Shown: piece after piece, positions 1 through 5,904 of the stretch
Layout of the letters: the number at the start of each line of letters is the position of its first letter
Position numbering within the stretch: position 1 is the stretch's first letter
NCBI GenBank assembly: GCA_002419445.1
Contig: DIGC01000033.1
Location: 1-5,904, forward strand
Direction: 5' to 3'
Source: Caryophanales bacterium UBA5732
GTDB lineage: Bacteria; Bacillota_I; Bacilli_A; Izemoplasmatales; Hujiaoplasmataceae
Length of the DNA: 5,904 bases
Position numbers and translations under genes: made by a program
Notes under the pieces: generated by a model
The model's database searches: none
Told to the model about the DNA's origin: nothing
The model's input: the letters and a program-made list of their open reading frames with translations, nothing else

Positions 1-1458
1 AAATTATTTGGTAATAACTATGCTTTTAGAGCGGGGACAATCGGAACATGTGCCGCTAAAACTTCTTTCGCGATGGTTAAAGATTATTATTCAAAACTTA
101 ACATTAAACGAAAAAGACAAGGTTTAGAACCAGTAACGGTCAGACATGCTGAAATGGCGAGATTGGCAAAGGGTATAGAAGGATCTAAGCGAAGTTCTGG
201 CCAGCATCCTGGCGGAATAGTGGTTGTGCCAAATAACCGCAGTATCTTTGATATTACACCTATCCAATATCCAGGTGATTCTAAAGACACTTCTTGGAAA
301 ACAACTCACTATGAATACCATTCATTTGAAAACAACTTATTTAAACTAGACGTTTTAGGCCATGATGATCCAACTGTCATCAGATATTTGATGGACTTAG
401 TTAAAGAAAATCCTCATGATTTTCCGTTTAACAAACCTCAAGACATTCCGGTAGATGATAATGATGTTTATCGAATGTTATCAGGGACTGAAGTTTTAGG
501 GTTGACAAGTGAAGACATCATGTCTGATGTTGCTTCCTACGGAATTCCTGAGTTAGGTACAAGTTTTGTAAGAGGAATGCTTTCAGAATCAAAACCTAAA
601 TCTTTTGCGGATTTAGTTAAAATTTCCGGTTTATCTCATGGAACTGATGTCTATTATGGAAACTCACAAACTTTGATCCTTGGTAAAAACCGAGAATTTG
701 GTAAAATTGATTTTAAGGATGTCATCGGATGTCGAGATGATATTATGGTACATCTGATTTCTTATGGTTTGAATCCTAATTTAGCTTTTGAGATCATGGA
801 GTTCGTCAGAAAAGGTAAGGCAATTTCTAATCCCAATAAATGGGCTGTTTACGCTGATGAAATGCGTAAGTACAATATTCCTGAATGGTATATTTGGTCT
901 TGTTCGAAAATAAAATATATGTTCCCGAAAGCCCATGCAACAGCCTATGTTTTAATGGCGATGCGGATTGCTTGGTTTAAGTTATATCAACCAATATATT
1001 TTTACTCGGCATACTTCTCCAAACGTGCTGTAACCTTTGACGTTGATGTATTCTATGGTGGAGAAACATCAATCATAGAAAAATTAAACGAAATTAAAAC
1101 TAAAGGTAAAGATGCATCGAATCGTGAACAAGATTTACAGACAGTTTTAGAAGTAGCTTTGGAAATGGTTAAACGTAATTTCAGCTTTAGCCCAATTGAC
1201 TTATACAAATCTCAAGTTAAAGACTTTGTTATTTCTGATGATAAAAAATCATTAGTTTTACCATTCATCGTCATCGATTCTATGGGCGATAAAGCAGCTC
1301 AATCAATAATCGATGCGCGTAACGAAAAAGAATTTATTTCAAAGCAGGATATTAAGAATCGAACTAAATTATCCACTGTTTTGTTCGACAAACTTGATTC
1401 CCTTGGTGTTTTTGATGGGATGATTGATAAAAATCAGATTTCTATCTTTGATTTTTAA
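1..1458 (+). CDS. polC: DNA polymerase III PolC-type alpha subunit, C-terminal part (5' truncated by window edge)
   Basis: This is the replicative polymerase of low-GC Gram-positive bacteria, extending DNA at the fork with the beta clamp. The reading frame is open from base 1; the ATG at 73 is internal, since the 24 codons before it encode typical PolC sequence (AFRAGTIGTCA). The 485 visible residues are about a third of the usual ~1,430, so the exonuclease, OB and PHP regions and the first two catalytic aspartates lie outside. Visible, by fragment residue: GQHPGGIVVVP (~67-77); FKLDVLGHDDPTVIR (~114-128), whose KLD aspartate (~117) should be the third catalytic Asp by analogy with DnaE; VIGCRDDIMV; KYMFPKAHATAYVLMA (~305-320) of the fingers/C-terminal region. 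The protein ends NQISIFDF, matching the QLSLF-type clamp-binding tail of PolC but two residues longer. The stop is TAA. No frameshift is seen. Family assignment is very secure. Confidence 0.97.
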   Translation, partial: KLFGNNYAFRAGTIGTCAAKTSFAMVKDYYSKLNIKRKRQGLEPVTVRHAEMARLAKGIEGSKRSSGQHPGGIVVVPNNRSIFDITPIQYPGDSKDTSWKTTHYEYHSFENNLFKLDVLGHDDPTVIRYLMDLVKENPHDFPFNKPQDIPVDDNDVYRMLSGTEVLGLTSEDIMSDVASYGIPELGTSFVRGMLSESKPKSFADLVKISGLSHGTDVYYGNSQTLILGKNREFGKIDFKDVIGCRDDIMVHLISYGLNPNLAFEIMEFVRKGKAISNPNKWAVYADEMRKYNIPEWYIWSCSKIKYMFPKAHATAYVLMAMRIAWFKLYQPIYFYSAYFSKRAVTFDVDVFYGGETSIIEKLNEIKTKGKDASNREQDLQTVLEVALEMVKRNFSFSPIDLYKSQVKDFVISDDKKSLVLPFIVIDSMGDKAAQSIIDARNEKEFISKQDIKNRTKLSTVLFDKLDSLGVFDGMIDKNQISIFDF

Positions 1459-1490
1459 GCGCTCATCATAAAAACTTCATAATTATGTTG

Positions 1491-1496
1491 TATAAT
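1491..1496 (+). promoter_or_regulatory. Possible -10 box for the BI-1-like gene
   Basis: A perfect TATAAT lies 25 bases before the start codon, in the 63-base gap after polC. No good -35 hexamer is found at 16-18 bases upstream (that stretch is roughly CATAAAAA), and there is no TG dinucleotide at the extended -10 position. The call rests on the -10 box and its placement in an intergenic gap. Read-through from polC is an alternative, because no convincing terminator separates the two genes. Confidence 0.45.
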
Positions 1497-1521
1497 AATA
1501 TAGATTTCAGGAGGTATTTTT

Positions 1522-2214
1522 ATGAGAATGAGTAGTTCAAATCCAGTTTTTAGACAAGTTAATAGTTATACTTTAGCAAGTGATAGACCTGTTACTTACG
1601 CTAATGTAGCGATAAAAACAATTATTTTATTAGCAGTTGCGGCAATTTCCGCGTTTTTAACAATCAGCAATTTAGAAAGTATTAATATTGGATGGATAAT
1701 CGGGGCAATGATTATTGCGTTCCTAGCAGTTATTATTGGTTCGAGATCGGTAAGATTGGCACCAGTTTTTTCGGTAATTTATGCAGCAGCTGAAGGTTTA
1801 GTACTTGGCCTTGTATCTGTTCTATATACAACGTATTATGGAAATGATATCGTACCTACAGCAATTGCGACAACTTTTGTCGTCTTCATCGTAATGTTAT
1901 TGCTTTTCTCTACAAACATCATCAAAGTTAATCAAAAATTCGCTTCTTTTATGGTAGTCGCTTTGATTAGTGTTATCATAATGAGTCTAATTTCTATCTT
2001 TTTTAATATCGGCGAATTATATTATATTGTAGTATTTATCTCTGCAGCATTATCAGCTTTCTTCTTATTATTAGATTTCCAAAGAATTAAAGATTTCGTT
2101 GAATCCGGTGCTGATCATAGAGTCGGATGGATCTTATCTTTAGGTTTAATGGTTACTGTTGTTTGGATTTACGTTGAAATGTTGAGATTGCTTGCAATAA
2201 CCTCAAGAAGATAA
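1522..2214 (+). CDS. Bax inhibitor-1/YccA family integral membrane protein (BaxI_1-like)
   Basis: The 230-residue protein is almost entirely hydrophobic, with about seven membrane helices at residues ~28-48, 56-73, 80-104, 112-130, 139-161, 166-186 and 202-226. The N-terminus SSSNPVFR is characteristic, as far as I recall, of the bacterial BaxI_1 subgroup (PF12811) within the Bax inhibitor-1/TMBIM superfamily. Some relatives such as Bacillus YetJ are pH-gated calcium leak channels using two acidic residues in the last helices. Asp185 (LLLDFQRI) and Glu219 (WIYVEMLRLL) are plausible counterparts here, by inference. The physiological role of this subgroup in bacteria is not established. The start at 1522 is favoured over the ATG two codons later because AGGAGG at 1509-1514 lies 7 bases upstream of it. 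No signal peptide cleavage site or extra domain is seen. It ends 10 bases before the next promoter, with no hairpin terminator of its own. Confidence 0.9.
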   Translation: MRMSSSNPVFRQVNSYTLASDRPVTYANVAIKTIILLAVAAISAFLTISNLESINIGWIIGAMIIAFLAVIIGSRSVRLAPVFSVIYAAAEGLVLGLVSVLYTTYYGNDIVPTAIATTFVVFIVMLLLFSTNIIKVNQKFASFMVVALISVIIMSLISIFFNIGELYYIVVFISAALSAFFLLLDFQRIKDFVESGADHRVGWILSLGLMVTVVWIYVEMLRLLAITSRR

Positions 2215-2224
2215 AGATTTTAGG

Positions 2225-2252
2225 TTGATTTAGTAAAAATATTTGTTATAAT
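2225..2252 (+). promoter_or_regulatory. Sigma-A-type promoter of the pheST leader
   Basis: A -35 box TTGATT (2225-2230) and a perfect -10 box TATAAT (2247-2252) are separated by 16 bases, and the -10 is extended by TGT immediately upstream (2244-2246). Transcription should begin around 2258-2260, a few bases before Stem I of the T-box. The promoter begins only 10 bases after the stop of the BI-1-like gene. Confidence 0.85.
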
Positions 2253-2424
2253 AGAGTTAACACGATGATAAAGCAGTAGTAATTAGGGTGTTTAGATTCA
2301 AGAGAATAATGCATTTTCGCTGTGAGCGTTTAATCTAAATCTAATGAATTCAGCTTTTGAGTGAGATTAATCATCTCCGTAAATCTTGCGTTAAAGATAT
2401 GTTAAGTGCTAGTTTTACTAGAAC

Positions 2425-2458
2425 TAAGGTGGTAACACGGTTGATATAATCGCCCTTA
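2425..2458 (+). promoter_or_regulatory. T-box antiterminator with tRNA acceptor-end bulge
   Basis: The T-box core (2426-2440) reads AAGGTGGTAACACGG, against the canonical AGGGTGGNACCGCGG. Helix A1 is TAAGG (2425-2429) with CCTTA (2454-2458), and helix A2 is CGGTT (2438-2442) with AATCG (2448-2452), looped by GATAT. The bulge begins TGGT (2430-2433), which can pair with the ACCA end of uncharged tRNA; T2433 fits an A73 discriminator, as expected for tRNA-Phe. The 3' strand (2448-2458) is shared with the terminator, so the two structures exclude one another. The usual G-C pair at the base of A2 would here be A2437 opposite C2453, a mismatch. Confidence 0.9.
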
Positions 2459-2474
2459 ACAGGGCGATTTTTTT
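2448..2474 (+). terminator. Intrinsic terminator of the T-box leader
   Basis: AATCGCCCT (2448-2456) pairs perfectly with AGGGCGATT (2461-2469) around a TAAC loop, and the run of seven T (2468-2474) follows the hairpin. The 5' arm overlaps the antiterminator 3' strand, which is the expected switch arrangement. It ends 16 bases before the pheS start codon. Confidence 0.96.
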
Positions 2475-2480
2475 ATTTTT

Positions 2481-2485
2481 GGAGG
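2481..2485 (+). promoter_or_regulatory. Shine-Dalgarno that fixes the pheS start
   Basis: GGAGG lies 5 bases before the ATG at 2491. An in-frame TTG at 2479 would give four more residues, but that codon overlaps this ribosome binding site and has none of its own, so ATG 2491 is the start. Confidence 0.88.
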
Positions 2486-2490
2486 TAGAG

Positions 2491-3516
2491 ATGGAAAAGA
2501 AACTAAAAGAATTAATAATTCTTGCGTCAAAGGCAATAAAAAGTGCAAAAACAATCAATGAGTTATTGGATGTCAAAGCTAAATATTTAGGCAAAAAAAG
2601 CGAATTTAACGATATGATGCAAGATTTAAAAAATTTGTCTAATGAAGACAAACCTATTGTCGGCAAATTGATTAATGAGGCTAAGCAGGAGATATCGCTT
2701 TTAATTGAGGAACAAAAAGAAAAGATAGATTCTGAAAAGATAAATAACTTACTTAAAGATCAGACAATCGATATCAGTTTACCCGGGAAAAAATTTGGAG
2801 TCGGACATAAACATATCTTGACAAAGACAATTGAAGAAATCGAAGATATTTTTGTTGGTCTTGGTTATGAAATAAAAGAAGGACCGGAAATTGAATCCGA
2901 CCTCTATAATTTCGAGATGTTGAATTTACCCAAAGACCATCCAGCTCGAGAAATGCAAGATTCTTTTTACATTACTGAAGAAACATTATTGAGAACACAT
3001 ACTTCTCCCGTTCAAGTAAGAAGTCTTTTGGCTAACACTAATCAATCACCCTTAAAAATCATTTGTCCAGGAGTGGTTTACCGTAAAGACGATGATGATC
3101 AAACACATTCTCATCAATTTATGCAAATTGAAGCTTTAGTAGTTGATGAAAAAACTACCTTAGCTGATTTAAAAGGTACTTTACTATTAGTTGCTAAAAA
3201 ATTATTTGGTGAAAATCGTGAAATCAGATTAAGACCATCGTATTTTCCGTTTACGGAACCTTCTGTTGAGGTTGATGTAAGTTGTTTCAAATGTAACGGT
3301 GCAGGTTGCTCCATGTGTAAAAATACTGGTTGGATTGAAATACTTGGCGCAGGTATGGTGAATAATAATGTATTAAAAGCTGCTGGATATGATCCTCTTA
3401 AATTCCAAGGCTTCGCTTTGGGTATGGGAATTGAAAGAATAGCGATGTTAAAATATGGAATTGAAGATATTAGGTTGTTATATACTAATGATCTTCGATT
3501 CAATTCACAGTTTTAA
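2491..3516 (+). CDS. pheS: Phenylalanine--tRNA ligase alpha subunit
   Basis: This is the catalytic subunit of the cytoplasmic alpha2-beta2 phenylalanyl-tRNA synthetase, which activates Phe with ATP and transfers it to tRNA-Phe. The 341 residues match the usual bacterial size (about 330-350). Residues ~1-90 are a charged helical arm (N-terminal coiled coil that contacts tRNA). The class II catalytic domain follows: GPEIESD (131-137), RTHTSPVQ (168-175), motif 2 around YRKDDDDQTHSHQF (197-210), FPFTEPSVEVD (252-262), a cysteine cluster CFKC...CSMC (Cys 265, 268, 273, 276), and motif 3 GFALGMGIERIAML (307-320). Ala309 aligns with E. coli Ala294 in the Phe pocket, so ordinary Phe specificity is expected. 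The cysteine cluster is common in Gram-positive PheS and resembles a zinc-ribbon, though metal binding is inference. It is controlled by the T-box upstream and is co-transcribed with pheT. Confidence 0.98.
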   Translation: MEKKLKELIILASKAIKSAKTINELLDVKAKYLGKKSEFNDMMQDLKNLSNEDKPIVGKLINEAKQEISLLIEEQKEKIDSEKINNLLKDQTIDISLPGKKFGVGHKHILTKTIEEIEDIFVGLGYEIKEGPEIESDLYNFEMLNLPKDHPAREMQDSFYITEETLLRTHTSPVQVRSLLANTNQSPLKIICPGVVYRKDDDDQTHSHQFMQIEALVVDEKTTLADLKGTLLLVAKKLFGENREIRLRPSYFPFTEPSVEVDVSCFKCNGAGCSMCKNTGWIEILGAGMVNNNVLKAAGYDPLKFQGFALGMGIERIAMLKYGIEDIRLLYTNDLRFNSQF

Positions 3517-3524
3517 AGGGGTGG
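3516..3524 (+). promoter_or_regulatory. Ribosome binding site of pheT
   Basis: The purine-rich stretch AAGGGGTGG begins at the last base of the pheS stop codon and lies 4 bases before the pheT ATG; its AGGGG core is 7 bases from the start. This placement suits re-initiation and balanced synthesis of the two subunits. Confidence 0.75.
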
Positions 3525-3528
3525 AACA

Positions 3529-5895
3529 ATGAAAGTATCTTTAAATTGGTTAAACCAATACTTTAATAAAAAAATTGATCCAAATATCCTTGTCACAAAG
3601 TTTAATTTAATGAGCCAAGAAGTTGCCGGATTAAATCGCTTGGTGCCGATTGATGGTTTGGTGATCGGACATGTTAAATCACTTAAAAAACATGAAGATG
3701 CCGATAAACTTAGTGTTTGCATCGTCGATGTTGGCACTGAAGAACTGCAAATCATTTGTGGCGCACCAAATGTCGCTCAAAACCAAAAAGTAATAGTCGC
3801 AAAAGCCGGAGTAGTCTTACCGGGTAACTTCAAAATTAAAAAAGCTAAAATTCGAGGCGTTGAATCAAATGGAATGATTTGTTCACTGGCTGAATTGGAT
3901 ATCCAAGAATTTGACAATCAAGAAAAAGGAATCTATGTACTTGGTCAAGATGCAGTTCCTGGCGAAGATGCTTTAAAATATTTGCATTTGGATGACTTGA
4001 TATTAGAGTTGGATTTGACAGCTAATCGTGCCGACTTATTATCACTGAGAGGGGTAGCATATGACACAGCTTGTATGCTAGACCTAGACCTCTTTTTTCA
4101 TGAACCAACAGTTATCAGAGAAACTACAGAAAATCCTGTCAGTATATTTACCCAAACTAAAAATAGCCCGGTTTATTACGGTCAAATTCTTGAAAATATC
4201 GTAATTAAAGAAAGTCCATATTGGATAAAATCCAGATTACTCGCTTCGGGAATAAGGCCAATAAATAATGTGGTAGATATTACGAATTATGTAATGCTGG
4301 AATATGGTCAGCCCTTACATGCTTTTGATTATGATAAAATTCATAGTAATAGAATCATCGTTAGAGAAGCGCATGAAAATGAAACCATCGTGACATTAGA
4401 TGGTGAAAAACGTTTATTAAAAGCTGGTGATTTATTAATTACCGACGGTGAAAAACCAATCGCGTTAGCCGGAGTGATGGGTGGACTTGAAACCGAAATC
4501 GGCTCAAAATCCAGACGAGTTTTACTTGAAAGCGCAGTGTTTAATCCAATTAAGGTTAGGAAAACCGCTGGTCGTCTAAATCTTAAAAGCGAGGCTTCAA
4601 ATAGATTTGAAAAAGGTATTGATCATTCTAAAACATTAGAAGCATTGAACTTTGCTTGTGAATTGCTAATAAAATATGCTAATGCAGTGGTCGTGGGATT
4701 ACCAAGTTTTTATAACACTTTAAGTACAAAAAATAAAACGATTACTTTAAGCTTGGAAAAGATTAAATCTGTTACTGGATCTGATTTTACCGAGGATACA
4801 GTAAAAAATATTTTCCATCGATTACGATTTAAATTTAAAGAAAAAGGTGGTATTTTCCGTGTTAGTATTCCCACAAGAAGACCGATGGAAAGTTATCAAG
4901 ATTTAATCGAAGAACTTGTTAGAATCAATGGTTATGACAACATTCCGTTATCTATCCCGTTAACTCCTACACAAGGTGGATTAAACAAAAAGCAGAAAAC
5001 AAAAAGATTACTTCGCAATTATTTTGTTGGAAGAGGTTTTTTTGAAACAAAGACATATTCTCTGCTTACAAGTGAATTAGCTACGAAATTCGATTTAGAA
5101 AACAAAAACACCATAAAAATTATGAATCCTTTAACAAAGGAAAGAGAATACTTAAGACATTCGCTCATTCCATCTTTAATTTCTGTGCTTATATACAATA
5201 GAGCTCGGAAAATTGATGATATCTTTATTTTTGAAATTGGAAACACGTATTTTGAAGACGGTGAAATTGAAAAGTTAGCGGTATTGTTAAATGGTAAAAT
5301 CGATTTTTCTTTGTGGCAAAATCAAAACAATTCTGTTGATTTTTATCACCTAAAAGGCTTAATTGAATCATTATTAAAACAACTTAAAATTCATGACTAT
5401 GATTTTCGTGTCAGTGAAAACCCTATTTCTGTTCTTCATCCAGGAATCAGCGCTGATTTATTAGTCAACAATGAAGTTATTGGGTTTTTAGGTAAACTGC
5501 ATCCTGAAGAAGAACATGAATTAGGAGTTAAGGATATATACGTATGTGAAATTGAACTTAAAAAAATTTACAGTGAAGCTTTAAGTTCGGAATTAACTTA
5601 CAATGAGATTTCTAAATACCCAAGTATCGAAAGAGATCTTGCAATATTTGTTGAAAATGATATTTTAGCCGAACAAATTACCAATTGTATAAAAAATACC
5701 AGTAAAAAGCTGTTGAAATCAGTTGATATATTTGATGTCTATTATGATTCGGAAAAAACTGGTAAAAAATCCATTGCCTTAAGACTAGAGTTTTCAAGCA
5801 ATAACCGGACTCTTGAGACAAAAGAAGTCGATGACCAAATTAACAGAATTATTGAGACTTTAAAACTTGAACTCAAAGCTGAATTAAGAAGTTAA
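3529..5895 (+). CDS. pheT: Phenylalanine--tRNA ligase beta subunit
   Basis: This is the beta subunit of the PheRS heterotetramer, which binds tRNA-Phe and hydrolyses mischarged Tyr-tRNA-Phe. At 788 residues it is full length for the bacterial family (about 790-800). Domains in order: N-terminal segment; tRNA-binding OB fold (~40-150, VIGHVKSLKKHEDADKLSVC, then ICGAPNVA and GVESNGMICS); B3/B4 editing domain (~210-375, GIRPINNVVDITNYVM, EYGQPLHAFD, LAGVMGG, LLESAVFNP, SEASNRFEKGID); B5 (~405-475, ending EELVRINGYDNIP); catalytic-like core (~485-680, without class II catalytic motifs of its own); and the ferredoxin-fold anticodon-binding FDX-ACB domain (~692-786, YPSIERDLA to the C-terminus). 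In the editing domain His264 and Glu334 match residues implicated in Thermus (His261, Glu334), so proofreading looks intact. ATG 3529 follows pheS by 12 bases, so the two genes form one operon. It ends 9 bases before the window edge, with no terminator visible. Confidence 0.98.
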   Translation: MKVSLNWLNQYFNKKIDPNILVTKFNLMSQEVAGLNRLVPIDGLVIGHVKSLKKHEDADKLSVCIVDVGTEELQIICGAPNVAQNQKVIVAKAGVVLPGNFKIKKAKIRGVESNGMICSLAELDIQEFDNQEKGIYVLGQDAVPGEDALKYLHLDDLILELDLTANRADLLSLRGVAYDTACMLDLDLFFHEPTVIRETTENPVSIFTQTKNSPVYYGQILENIVIKESPYWIKSRLLASGIRPINNVVDITNYVMLEYGQPLHAFDYDKIHSNRIIVREAHENETIVTLDGEKRLLKAGDLLITDGEKPIALAGVMGGLETEIGSKSRRVLLESAVFNPIKVRKTAGRLNLKSEASNRFEKGIDHSKTLEALNFACELLIKYANAVVVGLPSFYNTLSTKNKTITLSLEKIKSVTGSDFTEDTVKNIFHRLRFKFKEKGGIFRVSIPTRRPMESYQDLIEELVRINGYDNIPLSIPLTPTQGGLNKKQKTKRLLRNYFVGRGFFETKTYSLLTSELATKFDLENKNTIKIMNPLTKEREYLRHSLIPSLISVLIYNRARKIDDIFIFEIGNTYFEDGEIEKLAVLLNGKIDFSLWQNQNNSVDFYHLKGLIESLLKQLKIHDYDFRVSENPISVLHPGISADLLVNNEVIGFLGKLHPEEEHELGVKDIYVCEIELKKIYSEALSSELTYNEISKYPSIERDLAIFVENDILAEQITNCIKNTSKKLLKSVDIFDVYYDSEKTGKKSIALRLEFSSNNRTLETKEVDDQINRIIETLKLELKAELRS

Positions 5896-5904
5896 AAATA
5901 AAAA

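Larger units (their letters stand above)
2259..2474 (+). promoter_or_regulatory. T-box riboswitch sensing tRNA-Phe, leader of pheST
   Basis: This is a transcriptional T-box leader that binds uncharged tRNA and relieves termination. Stem I is closed by GATGAT (2264-2269) with ATCATC (2370-2375), followed by AAAGC (2270-2274) with GCTTT (2353-2357). Then comes an internal loop of AGTAGTAA (2275-2282) against TGAATTCA (2345-2352). This is the AGUA/GAA specifier loop, presenting TTC (2349-2351, Phe) followed by A. Above it pair TTAG/CTAA (2283-2286/2341-2344) and TTTAGATT/AATCTAAA (2291-2298/2332-2339). The distal bulge AGAGA (2301-2305) and the apical hairpin CGC-TGTGA-GCG (2318-2328) match the double T-loop module that docks on the tRNA elbow. 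A small hairpin (2383-2398) and Stem III (CTAGT/ACTAG, 2409-2421) precede the antiterminator. The Phe specifier agrees with the pheST genes downstream. The boundaries are approximate at the 5' end. Confidence 0.96.

Noticed and set aside
1429..1456. Inverted repeat AAAAATCA/TGATTTTT at the end of polC as a possible terminator.
   Set aside because: The stem is nearly all A-T, the loop is 12 bases, it lies within the coding sequence, and no T-run follows.
2259..2474. Paired segments that could suggest a novel small RNA or attenuator hairpin array.
   Set aside because: All the pairings are explained by a standard T-box: Stem I, Stem III, antiterminator and terminator.
2479..2490. Upstream in-frame TTG start for pheS, adding four residues.
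   Set aside because: The TTG overlaps the GGAGG ribosome binding site and lies right after the terminator T-run; the ATG at 2491 is well placed behind that site.
2424..2666. 80-codon minus-strand open frame over the T-box terminator and pheS start.
   Set aside because: It covers the riboswitch antiterminator and the start of pheS, with low-complexity hydrophobic sequence and no ribosome binding site.
3114..3503. 129-codon open frame on the minus strand inside pheS.
   Set aside because: It is fully overlapped by the conserved catalytic region of pheS, and its product resembles no family I know; it is a shadow frame.
1..5904. Search by eye for CRISPR arrays, insertion sequences, direct repeats, tRNA genes, or toxin-antitoxin and defence genes.
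   Set aside because: Nearly the whole window is coding for known housekeeping proteins or is the T-box leader; no spaced repeats, terminal inverted repeats or tRNA-like folds were seen.

Overview
The window reads as ordinary housekeeping sequence from a low-GC member of the Bacillota/Mollicutes branch. The evidence is AT-rich DNA, a PolC-type DNA polymerase III, Shine-Dalgarno sites before each complete gene, a T-box riboswitch, and TAA as the stop of all four genes. Tryptophan is written TGG throughout (for example in the PolC stretch EWYIW) and no gene has an in-frame TGA. This argues for standard code 11 rather than the Mycoplasma/Spiroplasma code 4. Acholeplasma-like, Izemoplasma-like or Erysipelotrichia-like hosts would all fit; the sequence alone does not decide.

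Layout, all on the + strand. (1) 1-1458: the C-terminal third of polC, open at the left edge. (2) 1459-1521: a short gap with a TATAAT box and a strong Shine-Dalgarno. (3) 1522-2214: a seven-helix membrane protein of the Bax inhibitor-1/YccA family (BaxI_1-like). (4) 2215-2490: a leader region with a good extended -10 promoter, a complete tRNA-Phe-sensing T-box riboswitch (specifier codon TTC) and its intrinsic terminator. (5) 2491-3516 and 3529-5895: pheS and pheT, the alpha and beta subunits of phenylalanyl-tRNA synthetase, 12 bases apart. The last 9 bases after pheT hold nothing recognisable.

The clearest regulatory logic is in parts 4 and 5. Uncharged tRNA-Phe would read the TTC specifier in Stem I and pair its ACCA end with the TGGT bulge of the antiterminator. 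That would hold the antiterminator in place and allow transcription of pheST, so the synthetase is made when charged tRNA-Phe is scarce. PolC and the BI-1-like protein have no evident functional link to this unit; they look like neighbours in a compact genome.

I looked for CRISPR arrays, insertion sequences, long repeats, tRNAs, toxin-antitoxin or defence genes, and unexplained non-coding stretches on both strands, and found none. No previously undescribed system is supported. The points most worth a second look are the non-canonical T-box core, the BI-1-like gene and the intact editing site of PheT.
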